NCBI GenBank assembly: GCA_913777025.1
Contig: CAJYQM010000321.1
Span: forward strand, 1 to 56,808
DNA from: an uncultured Massilia sp.
GTDB lineage: Bacteria; Pseudomonadota; Gammaproteobacteria; Burkholderiales; Burkholderiaceae_D
Direction of reading: 5' to 3'
Length of the DNA stretch: 56,808 nt
Shown: positions 25,143 to 36,137 of the stretch, piece after piece
Layout: each line of letters opens with the position of its first letter
Position numbering within the stretch: position 1 is the stretch's first letter
The notes under the pieces: model-generated
Seen by the model: only the letters and a program-made list of their open reading frames with translations
Databases searched by the model: none
Told to the model about the DNA's origin: nothing
Program-made: the position numbers and the translations under genes

Positions 25143-26495
25143 TTGAAGCACCCATCCACACCACAGAGCTCATCCGACTGGATCGCGCGCAGCCTGCGCA
25201 GCGTCTGGCACCCCTGCACGCAGATGCAGCACCATGAAGAGGTGCCGCTGATCGCCGTCAGCCATGCCAAGGGGGCGTGGCTGTACGACCATGAAGGCCG
25301 GCGCTACCTGGACGGCATCAGCTCGTGGTGGGTCAATTTGTTCGGCCACGCCAACCCGCGCATCAACGGCGCCCTGAAGGACCAGCTGGACCGGCTGGAA
25401 CACGCGATGCTGGCCGGCTTCACGCACGAGCCGGTGGTCGAGCTTTCCGAGCAACTGGCGGCGCTGACCAAGCATGCGCTGGGCCACGCCTTCTACGCGT
25501 CCGACGGGGCCTCGGCGGTCGAGATCGCGCTCAAGATGAGTTTCCACTACTGGCGCAACGCCGGCTACAGCAAGAAGCAGGAATTCGTCTGCCTGCAGGG
25601 GTCCTACCACGGCGAGACCATCGGCGCGCTGGCCGTGACCGACGTCGCCCTGTTCAAGGATGCCTACGGCCCGCTGCTGCGCGCCGCGCGCACGGTGGCC
25701 TCGCCCGATGCACGGGGCGCCGTGGACGGCGAGTCGGCCCAGGACGTGGCGCTGCGCGCGATCCAGGACGTGGAAAAGCTGTTCGCGGAAAGCGCGGACA
25801 CCATCGCCGCCATCATCGTCGAACCGCTGGTGCAGTGCGCGACCGGCATGGCGATGCACGATCCGCTGTACCTGCAGCGCCTGCGCGAACTGTGCGACCG
25901 TTACCACGTGCACCTGATCGCCGACGAGATCGCGGTCGGTTGCGGCCGCACCGGCACCTTCTTCGCCTGCGAACAGGCCGCCATCTGGCCGGATTTCCTG
26001 TGCCTGTCGAAAGGCATCAGCGGCGGCTACCTGCCGCTGTCGCTGGTGCTGTGCACCGATAAAGTCTACGAAGCCTTCTACAGCGAAGACATCACGCGCG
26101 GCTTCCTGCACTCGCACTCCTACACCGGCAACGCGCTGGCCTGCCGCGCCGCGCTGGCGACGCTGCAGATCTTCCAGGAAGACGACGTCATCAACAAGAA
26201 CCGCGAGACTGCCACCCGCCTGATGCTGGAAATGGCGCCGCTGCTCGAGCACGAGCGCGTCACCCACTTCCGCCAGCGCGGCATGATCCTGGCCTTCGAT
26301 GCGGTCGAGCCGGACAGCAAACGCGCCTCGACCTTCGCGCGCCGCTTCTTCAGCACGGCGGTCGAGAACGAACTGCTGCTGCGCCCGATCGGCCGCACGG
26401 TGTACCTGATGCCACCCTACGTGCTGGACGAGGAAGAGATCGTCGGCCTGGCCGCGCGCACGCGTAAAGTCTTCGAATCCGTGATCGCGAGTTGA
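25143..26495 (+). CDS. bioA: Adenosylmethionine-8-amino-7-oxononanoate aminotransferase
   Basis: A 450-residue class III PLP aminotransferase converting KAPA to DAPA with S-adenosylmethionine as donor, in biotin synthesis. The segments [19 protein letters not shown] and [20 protein letters not shown] are diagnostic of BioA, and the PLP lysine is in [17 protein letters not shown] start is used: AGGA is about seven bases upstream and no ATG lies nearby. The 51 bases before it are AT-rich (TTGGTTTATTCAGTATAGTT), so a secondary promoter is possible. It starts the bioAFDB block inside the liu operon. Confidence 0.94.
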   Translation: MKHPSTPQSSSDWIARSLRSVWHPCTQMQHHEEVPLIAVSHAKGAWLYDHEGRRYLDGISSWWVNLFGHANPRINGALKDQLDRLEHAMLAGFTHEPVVELSEQLAALTKHALGHAFYASDGASAVEIALKMSFHYWRNAGYSKKQEFVCLQGSYHGETIGALAVTDVALFKDAYGPLLRAARTVASPDARGAVDGESAQDVALRAIQDVEKLFAESADTIAAIIVEPLVQCATGMAMHDPLYLQRLRELCDRYHVHLIADEIAVGCGRTGTFFACEQAAIWPDFLCLSKGISGGYLPLSLVLCTDKVYEAFYSEDITRGFLHSHSYTGNALACRAALATLQIFQEDDVINKNRETATRLMLEMAPLLEHERVTHFRQRGMILAFDAVEPDSKRASTFARRFFSTAVENELLLRPIGRTVYLMPPYVLDEEEIVGLAARTRKVFESVIAS

Positions 26496-26499
26496 GCCC

Positions 26500-27693
26500 A
26501 TGGACCTGATCGCACAAGTGCAGGGCAAGCTGGACGCGCTGGCGGCGCAAAGCCTGACGCGGCGCCGGCGCAGCGCCGACAGCCCCTGCGCGCCGCGCCA
26601 GGTGGTCGACGGCCGTCCGATGCTGGCCTTCTGCAGCAACGATTACCTGGGCCTGGCCGCGCACCCTGCCGTCGTGGCGGCGCTGCGCGAAGGGGCCGAG
26701 TTGTACGGCGCCGGCAGCGGCGCCTCGCACCTGGTGTCCGGCCACAGCCGCGCGCATGCGCTGCTGGAAGAGCGCCTGGCCGCCTTCGAGGCGCCGCACC
26801 TGTTTGACGCGAAGGCGCTGTATTTCTGCACCGGCTACATGGCGAACCTGGCCACGCTCACCGCCCTCGGTGCGGATGCAGACGCGATGATCTTCTCGGA
26901 AGCGCTGAACCATGCCTCGCTGATCGACGGCGCGCGCCTGGCGAAAGCCGGCGTCACCGTCTATCCGCACGGCGACGTGGCGGCGCTGGAAGCGAAGCTG
27001 GCCGCGAGCACCGCCAGCAGCAAGATCGTCGTCACCGACAGCGTGTTCAGCATGGATGGCGTTTTTGCGCCGCTGCCCGAGCTGCTGGCCGCCTGCGAAC
27101 GCCACGGCGCCTGGCTGGTGGTCGACGATGCGCATGGTTTCGGCGTGCTGGGCCGGCACGGCCGCGGCGCGCTGGAACATTTCGATCTGCGTTCGCCCAA
27201 CCTGGTGTATGTCGGCACGCTGGGCAAGGCCGCCGGCGTCGGCGGCGCCTTCGTCGCGGCGCACCGGGCCGTCATCGAACTGCTGGTGCAGCGCGCCCGC
27301 CCCTATATCTACACGACGGCCGCGCCGCCGGCGCTGGCGCATGCGCTGCTGGCCAGCCTGGACATCATCGCCGGCGAGGAAGGCCTGCGCCGCCGTGCTC
27401 ATTTGAGCGCCCTGATCGCTCGACTGGATGAGGCACTGCGCCTGGTGCGCTGGCAGCGCCCGTTCTCGCCGACCGCGATCCAGCCCATCGTCATCGGCGC
27501 CAACGACGAAGCGCTGCGCGTGGCGGCAAGCCTGCACGAGCAGGGCCTGTGGGTACCGGCGATCCGCCCGCCGACCGTGGCGCCGGGCACGGCGCGCCTG
27601 CGCGTGACCTTGTGCGCCGCGCATACCGAACAAGACGTCGCGCAGCTGGCCGCTGCGCTCAACCAGTTGGAAATGGAAAGGCCGTCAGCATGA
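26500..27693 (+). CDS. bioF: 8-amino-7-oxononanoate synthase
   Basis: A 397-residue alpha-oxoamine synthase that condenses pimeloyl-thioester with L-Ala to give KAPA. Landmarks are [20 protein letters not shown] (near 45), [20 protein letters not shown] and [17 protein letters not shown]; the PLP lysine lies in [18 protein letters not shown]. It begins four bases after the bioA stop and its own stop overlaps the bioD start. Length and motifs are complete. Confidence 0.94.
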   Translation: MDLIAQVQGKLDALAAQSLTRRRRSADSPCAPRQVVDGRPMLAFCSNDYLGLAAHPAVVAALREGAELYGAGSGASHLVSGHSRAHALLEERLAAFEAPHLFDAKALYFCTGYMANLATLTALGADADAMIFSEALNHASLIDGARLAKAGVTVYPHGDVAALEAKLAASTASSKIVVTDSVFSMDGVFAPLPELLAACERHGAWLVVDDAHGFGVLGRHGRGALEHFDLRSPNLVYVGTLGKAAGVGGAFVAAHRAVIELLVQRARPYIYTTAAPPALAHALLASLDIIAGEEGLRRRAHLSALIARLDEALRLVRWQRPFSPTAIQPIVIGANDEALRVAASLHEQGLWVPAIRPPTVAPGTARLRVTLCAAHTEQDVAQLAAALNQLEMERPSA

Positions 27694-28523
27694 TGCTCAA
27701 CGATCCCGAACAAACCGGCGGCATGCCGGAACAGCCCGAAGTCGGCTTTGCCGAACCGGTAACGGCCGCCACCGCACCGGCCAGCCCCACCGTCCCCGCC
27801 GCACTGGCGGCCGAAGGCATACCGACCCGCTTCGCCTGCTTCGTCACCGGCACCGACACCGAGATCGGCAAGACCCTGGTGTCAAGCGCCATCCTGCACA
27901 AGCTGGTGCAGCAAGGCGTGCGCGCCTGCGGCATGAAGCCGATCGCCGCCGGGGCCGAGGAACGCGACGGCGTGCTGCACAACGAGGATGCCGCCATGCT
28001 GCGCGAAGCCGGCAACGTGAACCTGCCGCAGCACATCACCACGCCCTTCATGCTGCGCGAACCCTGCGCGCCGCACATCGCGGCCAGCCTGGAAGGCGTG
28101 ACCATCGAACCGGTCGCGATCATGACCGCCTATGCCGAGATCCTGGGCGCGTCCGACGCCACCGTGGTCGAAGGCGTGGGCGGCTTCTGCGTGCCGTTTT
28201 CCGACGATTTCGACAGCGCTGGCCTGGCCGTGCAGCTGAACCTGCCGGTGATCCTGGTGGTCGGCATGCGCCTGGGCTGCATCAGCCACGCACTGCTCAC
28301 CGCCGAAGCGATCATCTCGCGCGGCCTGGTGCTGGCGGGCTGGGTCGCCAACCAGGTCGATCCCGACATGCGCTTCGTCGACGAAAACATCGCCGCGCTC
28401 GAACAGCGCATGCCCGCGCCCCTGCTGGGACGCGTGCCGCGCCTCGACCAGGCTTCGGCTGCGCAAGCAGCCACATTCATCGAGCTCGCGGGCCTGCCGG
28501 GATGGCCGGCCACGCGCGCCTGA
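27690..28523 (+). CDS. bioD: Dethiobiotin synthetase with N-terminal extension
   Basis: A 277-residue ATP-dependent ureido-ring-forming enzyme of biotin synthesis. The P-loop-like [20 protein letters not shown] starts near residue 53, and [19 protein letters not shown] and [16 protein letters not shown] follow in the usual order. Typical BioD proteins are about 220-230 residues; here about 50 Pro/Ala/Glu-rich residues precede the catalytic fold. The ATGA overlap with bioF (27690-27693) supports this start, although an internal start cannot be excluded. No membrane segment is seen in the extension. Confidence 0.9.
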   Translation: MMLNDPEQTGGMPEQPEVGFAEPVTAATAPASPTVPAALAAEGIPTRFACFVTGTDTEIGKTLVSSAILHKLVQQGVRACGMKPIAAGAEERDGVLHNEDAAMLREAGNVNLPQHITTPFMLREPCAPHIAASLEGVTIEPVAIMTAYAEILGASDATVVEGVGGFCVPFSDDFDSAGLAVQLNLPVILVVGMRLGCISHALLTAEAIISRGLVLAGWVANQVDPDMRFVDENIAALEQRMPAPLLGRVPRLDQASAAQAATFIELAGLPGWPATRA

Positions 28524-28557
28524 GTTCCACATCAGTCAGCCAAAACAAGGAAACACC

Positions 28558-29586
28558 ATGTCCCAAGTCGTCACCCTCCACCCGCCGGTCACGCCGGTCA
28601 CCCTGCCGAAGGACGCCACCTGGCCGCTGGCCGAGGTGCAGGCCCTGTTCGAGCTGCCGCTGCCGGAACTGATGTTCCGCGCCAGCCAAGCCCACCGCAC
28701 CCATTTCCCCGACGGCGACGTCGAACTGGCCACCCTGCTGTCGATCAAGACCGGCGGCTGCGAGGAAGACTGCGGCTACTGCCCGCAGGCGTCGCGCTAC
28801 GACACCGGCGTCGAAGCCAAGAAAATCCTCGACCTCGACGTGGTGCTGGCCGCCGCGAGCGAAGCCAAGGCCAAGGGCGCGACCCGCTTCTGCATGGGCG
28901 CCGCCTGGCGCAGCCCGAAGGAGCGCGACATGGAGAAGGTCGAAGCCATGGTGCGCGGCGTGAAAGCGCTGGGCATGGAAACCTGCGCCACGCTGGGCAT
29001 GCTGGAAGAGGGACAGGCCGAGCAGCTGGCCCAGGCCGGCCTGGACTACTACAACCACAACATCGACACCGCGCCCGATTTTTATGGCGACGTGATCTCG
29101 ACCCGCGACTACCAGGACCGCCTGGACACGCTGGGCCGCGTGCGCAATGCCGGCCTTAAAATCTGCTGCGGCGGCATCGTCGGCATGGGCGAGACCCGCG
29201 CCCAGCGCGCCGGGCTGATCGCCCAGCTGGCCAACATGAACCCGTATCCGGAATCGGTGCCGGTCAACCACCTGGTGCAGGTCGAAGGCACCCCGCTGCA
29301 CGGCCTGCCGCCGCTGGACCCGATCGAATTCGTGCGCACCATCGCCGTGGCCCGCATCACCATGCCGAAGGCGCGCGTGCGCCTGTCGGCCGGCCGCCGC
29401 GAGCTGGGCGAAGCGGTGCAGGCGATGTGCTTCATGGCCGGCGCGAACTCGATCTTCTACGGTGACAAGCTGCTCACCACCGATAACCCGGAAGCGAACG
29501 ACGACCGCGCGCTGCTGGAGAAGCTGGGCCTCAAAACCCGCTCGGCGACGCTGGAGTCGGCGCCGAAGGAGCGTTGCGGCTGCTGA
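28558..29586 (+). CDS. bioB: Biotin synthase
   Basis: A 342-residue radical-SAM enzyme inserting sulfur into dethiobiotin. The SAM cluster motif is [10 protein letters not shown] (Cys-x3-Cys-x2-Cys) after [28 protein letters not shown] and [20 protein letters not shown] are conserved BioB regions, and [13 protein letters not shown] provides the Arg ligand of the 2Fe-2S cluster. AAGGAAA precedes the ATG. It is the last bio gene; a 153-base gap with a REP-like pair follows before liuD. No bioC or bioH is present in the window. Confidence 0.95.
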   Translation: MSQVVTLHPPVTPVTLPKDATWPLAEVQALFELPLPELMFRASQAHRTHFPDGDVELATLLSIKTGGCEEDCGYCPQASRYDTGVEAKKILDLDVVLAAASEAKAKGATRFCMGAAWRSPKERDMEKVEAMVRGVKALGMETCATLGMLEEGQAEQLAQAGLDYYNHNIDTAPDFYGDVISTRDYQDRLDTLGRVRNAGLKICCGGIVGMGETRAQRAGLIAQLANMNPYPESVPVNHLVQVEGTPLHGLPPLDPIEFVRTIAVARITMPKARVRLSAGRRELGEAVQAMCFMAGANSIFYGDKLLTTDNPEANDDRALLEKLGLKTRSATLESAPKERCGC

Positions 29587-29621
29587 ACGCTGCCGTCACG
29601 ACGGCCCACGTACACAAGCAC

Positions 29622-29697
29622 GTCGCCCCCGCGAAGGCGGGGGCCCAAGTTCGTGGCTCACTCGAAAAACTTGGGTTCCCGCCTCCGCGGGAACGAC
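29622..29697. repeat. REP-like inverted pair, copy 2
   Basis: Thirty-base units lie at 29622-29651 (starting GTCGCCCCCGCGAAGG, ending GCCCAAGTT) and, reversed, at 29668-29697 (its minus-strand copy starts GTCGTTCCCGCGGAGG and ends CCCAAGTT). It is the same unit as at 1729-1813. The two arms can fold into one long hairpin with a 16-base loop. It fills most of the bioB-liuD gap. Confidence 0.8.
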
Positions 29698-29739
29698 GGA
29701 CTTGGGCCAACACTTAAAACTAAACAAACGAGACACCAC

Positions 29740-31776
<2,037 letters not shown>

Positions 31777-31799
31777 AAACCATAACGATGGAGGAGACC

Positions 31800-32741
31800 A
31801 TGCGCATCTTGCTGTACCGCGGCGACGGGGTGATCGAACCCTGGGCAAGAGATTTTGCCGGCGCACTGCCGCATGCCGAGACAATCGTCTGGCAGGAAGG
31901 CGACACGGTCGCCCCCTGCGACTATGCCGTGCTGTGGGCGCCGGCACCGGCCCTGCTCGACCAGTTGGCAAACGATGCGGGGCGACTGCGAGCCATCTTC
32001 CTGATGGGCGCCGGCGTCGACGCCCTGCTGAAATTCGGCGATGCGCTGCCGCCGGTGCCGATCGTGCGACTGGGCGACGCCGGCATGGCCGAGCAGATGG
32101 CGGATTACGTCGCGCACGCGGTGCTGCGCTACTTCCGCCGCTTCGACGATTACGAGCGCCAGGCGCGCGAAGGCGTGTGGCGTCCGCTGGCGCTGCAGGA
32201 CAAGAAGACCTTCACGGTCGGCGTGCTCGGCCTCGGCAAGCTCGGCGTGCCGGTGGTGCGCACCCTGCGCCAGCTCGGCTTCCCGGTGCGCGGCTGGAGC
32301 CGCACGCCCAAGGACCTCCCTGGCGTCGAGTGCTTCGCCGGCATGGACGCGCTCGACGATTTCCTGGCCGGCACCCGGGTCCTGATCTGCATGCTGCCGC
32401 TGACGCCGGAGACCACCAACCTGCTCGACCGTGCGCGCCTGTCCAGGCTGCCGGAAGGCGCCTACCTGATCAACGTCGCGCGCGGCGCCCAGGTGGCCGA
32501 GCCGGACCTGCTGGCCCTGATCCGCGCTGGCCACATCGCCGGCGCCACGCTGGACGTGTTCCGCAACGAGCCATTGCCGGCCCCGCATCCGTTCTGGGGC
32601 GAGCCGCGCATCACCATCACGCCGCACGTCTCGGCGCTGACGCTGCGCGAGGAAGCGGTGCGCCAGATCGCCGTCAAGATCAAGCTGCTCGAGCAGGGCG
32701 AGACGGTCGCCGACGTGGTCGACCTCCAGAGAGGATATTGA
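31800..32741 (+). CDS. GhrA-like glyoxylate/hydroxypyruvate reductase
   Basis: A 313-residue D-2-hydroxyacid dehydrogenase with the GhrA pattern. The NAD(P) motif FTVGVLGLGKLGVPVVRTL is near residue 140. INVARGAQVAEPDLLALI carries the substrate Arg, and TPHVSALT carries the catalytic His. GGAGGAG lies directly before the ATG at 31800, making it better than the ATG at 31788. It sits between liuD and liuE with gaps of 23 and 1 bases, although no standard leucine-pathway step needs it. It may reduce a 2-keto acid; the true substrate is unknown. Confidence 0.85.
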   Translation: MRILLYRGDGVIEPWARDFAGALPHAETIVWQEGDTVAPCDYAVLWAPAPALLDQLANDAGRLRAIFLMGAGVDALLKFGDALPPVPIVRLGDAGMAEQMADYVAHAVLRYFRRFDDYERQAREGVWRPLALQDKKTFTVGVLGLGKLGVPVVRTLRQLGFPVRGWSRTPKDLPGVECFAGMDALDDFLAGTRVLICMLPLTPETTNLLDRARLSRLPEGAYLINVARGAQVAEPDLLALIRAGHIAGATLDVFRNEPLPAPHPFWGEPRITITPHVSALTLREEAVRQIAVKIKLLEQGETVADVVDLQRGY

Positions 32742-32742
32742 C

Positions 32743-33651
32743 ATGAACTTGCCAACCAGAGTGAAAATCGTCGAGGTCGGCCCGCGCGACGGGCTGCAGA
32801 ACGAAAAGGAAGCCGTGTCCGCGGCGGTGAAGGTCGAACTGGTCGACCGCCTTTCGCGCGCGGGCTTTCCCAACATCGAGGCGGCCTCCTTCGTTTCGCC
32901 GAAATGGGTGCCGCAGATGGCGACGAGCCTGGATGTCATGGCCGGCATCGAACGCCGGCCGGGCACGCTGTATTCGGCGCTGACGCCGAACATGCAGGGT
33001 TTCGAGGCCGCGCTGGCCGCCAGGGCGGACGAAGTCGTGATCTTCGGCTCGGCCTCGGAAGCCTTCTCGCAGAAGAACATCAACTGCTCGATCGCCGAAT
33101 CGATCGCGCGCTTCGAACCGGTGGCGCGCGCCGCGAAGGAACACGGCCTGCGCCTGCGCGGCAGCATCAGCTGCTCGTTCGGCTGCCCCTACCAGGGCGA
33201 GGTGCCTTTGACCGCCGTGGCCGACGTGGTGGGGCGCATGCGCGACCTGGGCTGCGACGAGATCGACATCGCCGACACCATCGGCGTCTCGACCCCGCGC
33301 AAGACCCAGGCGGTGATGGAGACCGCGGCGCGCGCTTTCCGCCTGGAGCGCATCTCCGGCCACTTCCACGACACTTATGGCCAGGCGCTGGCGAACATCT
33401 ACGCCAGCCTGGAAGTGGGCGTGGCGATCTTTCACTCCTCGGTGTCGGGCCTGGGCGGTTGCCCGTATGCCAAGGGCGCGACCGGCAACGTGGCGACCGA
33501 GGACGTGATCTACATGCTGAACGGGCTCGGGATCGAGACCGGGGTCGACCTCGACCAGGTGGTGGATGCGGGGGCCTTCATCTCGCAGCAGCTGGGGCGC
33601 AAGGGGGCGAGCCGGGTCGGGAATGCGCTGCTGGCCAAACGCGCCGGTTGA
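32743..33651 (+). CDS. liuE: Hydroxymethylglutaryl-CoA lyase
   Basis: A 302-residue HMG-CoA lyase that splits HMG-CoA into acetoacetate and acetyl-CoA, the last step of leucine breakdown. VKIVEVGPRDGLQNEKEAVS opens the TIM barrel with the divalent-metal Asp. SGHFHDTYGQALANIY supplies metal-binding His residues, and the signature GLGGCPYAKGATGNVATED carries the active-site Cys. GAGAGGA is seven bases before the ATG. It is the last gene of the liu-bio run. No isovaleryl-CoA dehydrogenase (liuA) or liuR is in the window. Confidence 0.95.
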   Translation: MNLPTRVKIVEVGPRDGLQNEKEAVSAAVKVELVDRLSRAGFPNIEAASFVSPKWVPQMATSLDVMAGIERRPGTLYSALTPNMQGFEAALAARADEVVIFGSASEAFSQKNINCSIAESIARFEPVARAAKEHGLRLRGSISCSFGCPYQGEVPLTAVADVVGRMRDLGCDEIDIADTIGVSTPRKTQAVMETAARAFRLERISGHFHDTYGQALANIYASLEVGVAIFHSSVSGLGGCPYAKGATGNVATEDVIYMLNGLGIETGVDLDQVVDAGAFISQQLGRKGASRVGNALLAKRAG

Positions 33652-33672
33652 TTTGACCGTGCGGAAATGAAA

Positions 33673-33698
33673 AAGGCCGACGATCGCTCGTCGGCCTT
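33673..33698 (-). terminator. Intrinsic terminator after tRNA-Pro
   Basis: AAGGCCGACGA and TCGTCGGCCTT arms flank a four-base loop. Read on the minus strand the hairpin is followed by TTTTT, ending tRNA-Pro. It may also stop transcription leaving liuE on the plus strand, where the T tract is poor. Confidence 0.85.
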
Positions 33699-33710
33699 CT
33701 CACTATATAC

Positions 33711-33787
<77 letters not shown>

Positions 33788-33796
33788 AAGACAGCA

Positions 33797-33826
33797 ATCA
33801 TAACCGTCGGAGGATGTCCCGGTCAA
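33797..33826 (-). promoter_or_regulatory. Promoter of tRNA-Pro
   Basis: Minus strand TTGACC (33826-33821), an 18-base spacer and TATGAT (33802-33797) lie nine bases before the tRNA 5' end. Both hexamers match consensus at five of six positions. Confidence 0.75.
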
Positions 33827-33884
33827 GGAAAGCGTCCGCGTTTTTTGCGCGGCTGCGGTTTTCCGGCACAAACTGGAGTCGAAC

Positions 33885-34523
33885 ATGAACGCCATCACCC
33901 CTTCCCTGGCGCCCGCCGGCTTCGGGCCCGACCCGCGCCAGCTGAAACGCGTGGGCGCCGGCATCGCCCTCTCGATCGCCCTGCACGCGCTGCTGCTGTC
34001 GATCTACCGCCAGCCGCACACCGCGCCCGCACCCGCGGCGCCCGACAGGCTGACGGTGCGCCTGCGTCCCGTGGAACCCGCCGCGCCGCCGGTGCCGGTG
34101 CCGCGCACCATGCCCCGGCCGGAGCCCGCCAAGCCGGCGCCCGCCAAACGCGCACGCCCTGCCCGTCCGGTGATCTCGGTTGCGCCGGAAACGCGCGCAG
34201 CGAAGGATGAGGACAGCTTCAAGGTGGCGCCGGCACCGGCCAGCCCGCCACCCGACGACGCCGCGCCCGCGCTCGATGCGGCGCCGACGTTCGACCTGAA
34301 CGCCGCCCGTGCGATGGCGCGCGCCCAGGCCAACGCGCCCGACCCGGCCAAGGCCGGCACCGCGCTCGAGCGCCTGCCGCCGAAACCGCTGGAGACCGAA
34401 AGCAAACTGTCGCGTGCGATCGTGGCCGCCAAGCGCGGCAATTGCAAGGACGGCATCCCGGGCGGCTTGCTGGCCCCGCTTTACCTGATGATGGAAAAGA
34501 AGGACCACGGCTGCAAATGGTAA
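33885..34523 (+). CDS. TonB-like single-span protein, unknown function
   Basis: A 212-residue protein with one membrane segment near residues 24-41 (GIALSIALHALLLSIY), a Pro/Ala/Arg-rich stretch (about 45-120) and a short C-terminal domain with two Cys (GNCKDGIPGG and DHGCKW). The layout resembles the N-terminal half of TonB or energy-transducing proteins, but the usual TonB C-terminal fold is missing. GGAG is six bases upstream of the ATG. The DUF416 gene follows after 31 bases containing a TTTACGTCAA motif. A spacer-type envelope protein is the most I can propose. Confidence 0.6.
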   Translation: MNAITPSLAPAGFGPDPRQLKRVGAGIALSIALHALLLSIYRQPHTAPAPAAPDRLTVRLRPVEPAAPPVPVPRTMPRPEPAKPAPAKRARPARPVISVAPETRAAKDEDSFKVAPAPASPPPDDAAPALDAAPTFDLNAARAMARAQANAPDPAKAGTALERLPPKPLETESKLSRAIVAAKRGNCKDGIPGGLLAPLYLMMEKKDHGCKW

Positions 34524-34536
34524 AGTTTACGTCAAG
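34521..34536. promoter_or_regulatory. Second TTTACGTCAA site, candidate LiuR-type half-operator
   Basis: TAAAGTTTACGTCAAG shares the ten-base core TTTACGTCAA with the palindrome at 22460-22483. It overlaps the stop of the TonB-like gene and lies about 20 bases before the DUF416 gene. Confidence 0.3.
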
Positions 34537-34554
34537 ACCACGATCGCATCGACG

Positions 34555-35172
34555 ATGTTCACCTACGACGAAAACCGGCTGAAACAGGAATTGGCCACCC
34601 TGCCGCCCAGGTTGCGCCTGGCCTTCGCGACGGCTGCGGCAACCCGGCAACTGCCGTGCTATACGCGGTTTGCGCCGCCGCGCCTGCTGCAGGCGCAACT
34701 GGATCCGGAAGCGCTGCTGACGGCGCTCTGGAAAAAGATCCGGGCCGGCGAGCTGGCGCCGGAAAGCTGGCAAGCGACCCTGGACAAGCTGATGACGGTG
34801 CTGGAAAAGGACACCCGGGATTGGCGCCCCTTCGACTTCCTGGCCGAGGACGCGCTCGTTACCGTGGCCTACGCGATCCGCTGCCTGCTCGATCCCGATC
34901 CGCAGGAAGCCGCATGGGCGGCGCGCGTCGTGTACGAGGCGGCGGACCAGGCCGCCATCCGCTTGCGGGGCGAGGTGCCGTCCACGTCGGCCGCCGAAGC
35001 GCAGATCCTGGCGCATCCCTTCGTCCAGCGCACGCTCGCGCTGCTGGACGAGGACCTCGCTTCGCTCAAGCGCCGCAACGTCGAGGATGTGTTCCTGCGC
35101 GCCTGCGCGAACCCGGCGTTCACCGACGAGGAGTTCGCGGGCTTCGACGCCTTCGTGCCCGCGAAACGCTGA
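34555..35172 (+). CDS. DUF416 family protein (YjaG-like)
   Basis: A 205-residue, mostly helical cytoplasmic protein that I place in DUF416 (E. coli YjaG). Support comes from overall length and the conserved core around residues 93-140: DWRPFDFLAEDALVTVAYAI and AARVVYEAADQAAIRLRGE. No catalytic motif, signal peptide or membrane segment is visible. The family function is unknown. It converges on rsmI with 15 bases between stops. Confidence 0.65.
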   Translation: MFTYDENRLKQELATLPPRLRLAFATAAATRQLPCYTRFAPPRLLQAQLDPEALLTALWKKIRAGELAPESWQATLDKLMTVLEKDTRDWRPFDFLAEDALVTVAYAIRCLLDPDPQEAAWAARVVYEAADQAAIRLRGEVPSTSAAEAQILAHPFVQRTLALLDEDLASLKRRNVEDVFLRACANPAFTDEEFAGFDAFVPAKR

Positions 35173-35187
35173 CGCTCGGTCGTCCGC

Positions 35188-36126
35188 TCAATCGTCCTGG
35201 CCGTCGTCCTGGCCGTTGCCCTTGATCTGCAGCGCGCGCTCGTACAGCGCATTTTTCTTCCTGCCCGTGATCTGGGCCGTCAGGCTGGCGGCCTGCTTCA
35301 CCGAGCACTCGGCCAGCAGGATGTTCAGGATCCGTTCGGCCTCGGCATCCTGGGCGTCGTCCTGCACGGCCGCGCCTTCGACCAGCACCACGAATTCGCC
35401 GCGCTCGCGGTTGGCGTCGGCCTTGACCCAGGCCAGCGCGTCTTTCAGTTCGCAGCGGTGGATCTCTTCGAACAGCTTGGAGAGTTCGCGCGCGAACACG
35501 ACCTGGCGCCCGGGTTCGAACACGGCCGCCAATGCCTCGACACAGTCATTGATGCGATGCGGTGCCTCATAGATCACGAGGGTCGCGGTCATCTGCTTGA
35601 GCGTACTCAGTTCCGCTTCGCGCTGCTTGGGCCGCGCCGGCAGGAAGCCGACAAAATGGAAGCGGTCGTTCACCAGGCCGCTGGCCGACAGCGCCGCGAT
35701 CGCCGCCGACGCGCCCGGGATCGGCACCACCTGCAGCCCGGCCGCGCGTACGGCGTCGACGATGCGCGCGCCCGGATCGGACACGGCCGGCGTGCCGGCG
35801 TCCGACACCAGCGCCACGCGCTCGCCGGCGCGCAGGCGAGCGACCAGCTTGTCGGCCACTTCGCGTTCGTTGTGCTGGTGCGCGGCCACCATCTGTTTGT
35901 TCAGGCCGAAGCGGGTGAGCAGGGCCCCGGTCTTGCGCGTGTCCTCGCAGGCCACGACGTCGGCCAGCATCAACACGTGCAGCGCGCGCAGCGTGATGTC
36001 GGTGACGTTGCCGATGGGTGTGGCCACCACGTACAGCGTTGCGGTAGGATAGGACTGCTGGGCGGCCTCGCCCATGACGGGCAGCTGGGCGATCTGGAAG
36101 GATGAACTGGACTGGGTTTCTGTCAT
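35188..36126 (-). CDS. rsmI: 16S rRNA (cytidine1402-2'-O)-methyltransferase
   Basis: A 312-residue tetrapyrrole-methylase-fold enzyme that 2'-O-methylates C1402 of 16S rRNA. Landmarks are TLYVVATPIGNVTDITLRAL, CEDTRKTGALL, VSDAGTPAVSDPGARIV, PIPGASAAIAALSASG and FVGFLPARPKQR. The ATG at 36126 is only 11 bases from the divergent lpoA start, so its promoter must lie within lpoA; the first ~25 residues are poorly conserved and a start near 36075 is possible. The rsmI/lpoA pairing is conserved in many proteobacteria. Confidence 0.94.
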   Translation of the reverse strand: MTETQSSSSFQIAQLPVMGEAAQQSYPTATLYVVATPIGNVTDITLRALHVLMLADVVACEDTRKTGALLTRFGLNKQMVAAHQHNEREVADKLVARLRAGERVALVSDAGTPAVSDPGARIVDAVRAAGLQVVPIPGASAAIAALSASGLVNDRFHFVGFLPARPKQREAELSTLKQMTATLVIYEAPHRINDCVEALAAVFEPGRQVVFARELSKLFEEIHRCELKDALAWVKADANRERGEFVVLVEGAAVQDDAQDAEAERILNILLAECSVKQAASLTAQITGRKKNALYERALQIKGNGQDDGQDD

Positions 36127-36137
36127 TTGGGGATGGG

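Noticed and set aside
34555-35172. Frameshift joining the TonB-like gene and the DUF416 gene
   Set aside because: Each has its own start and stop with a 31-base spacer, and their compositions differ.
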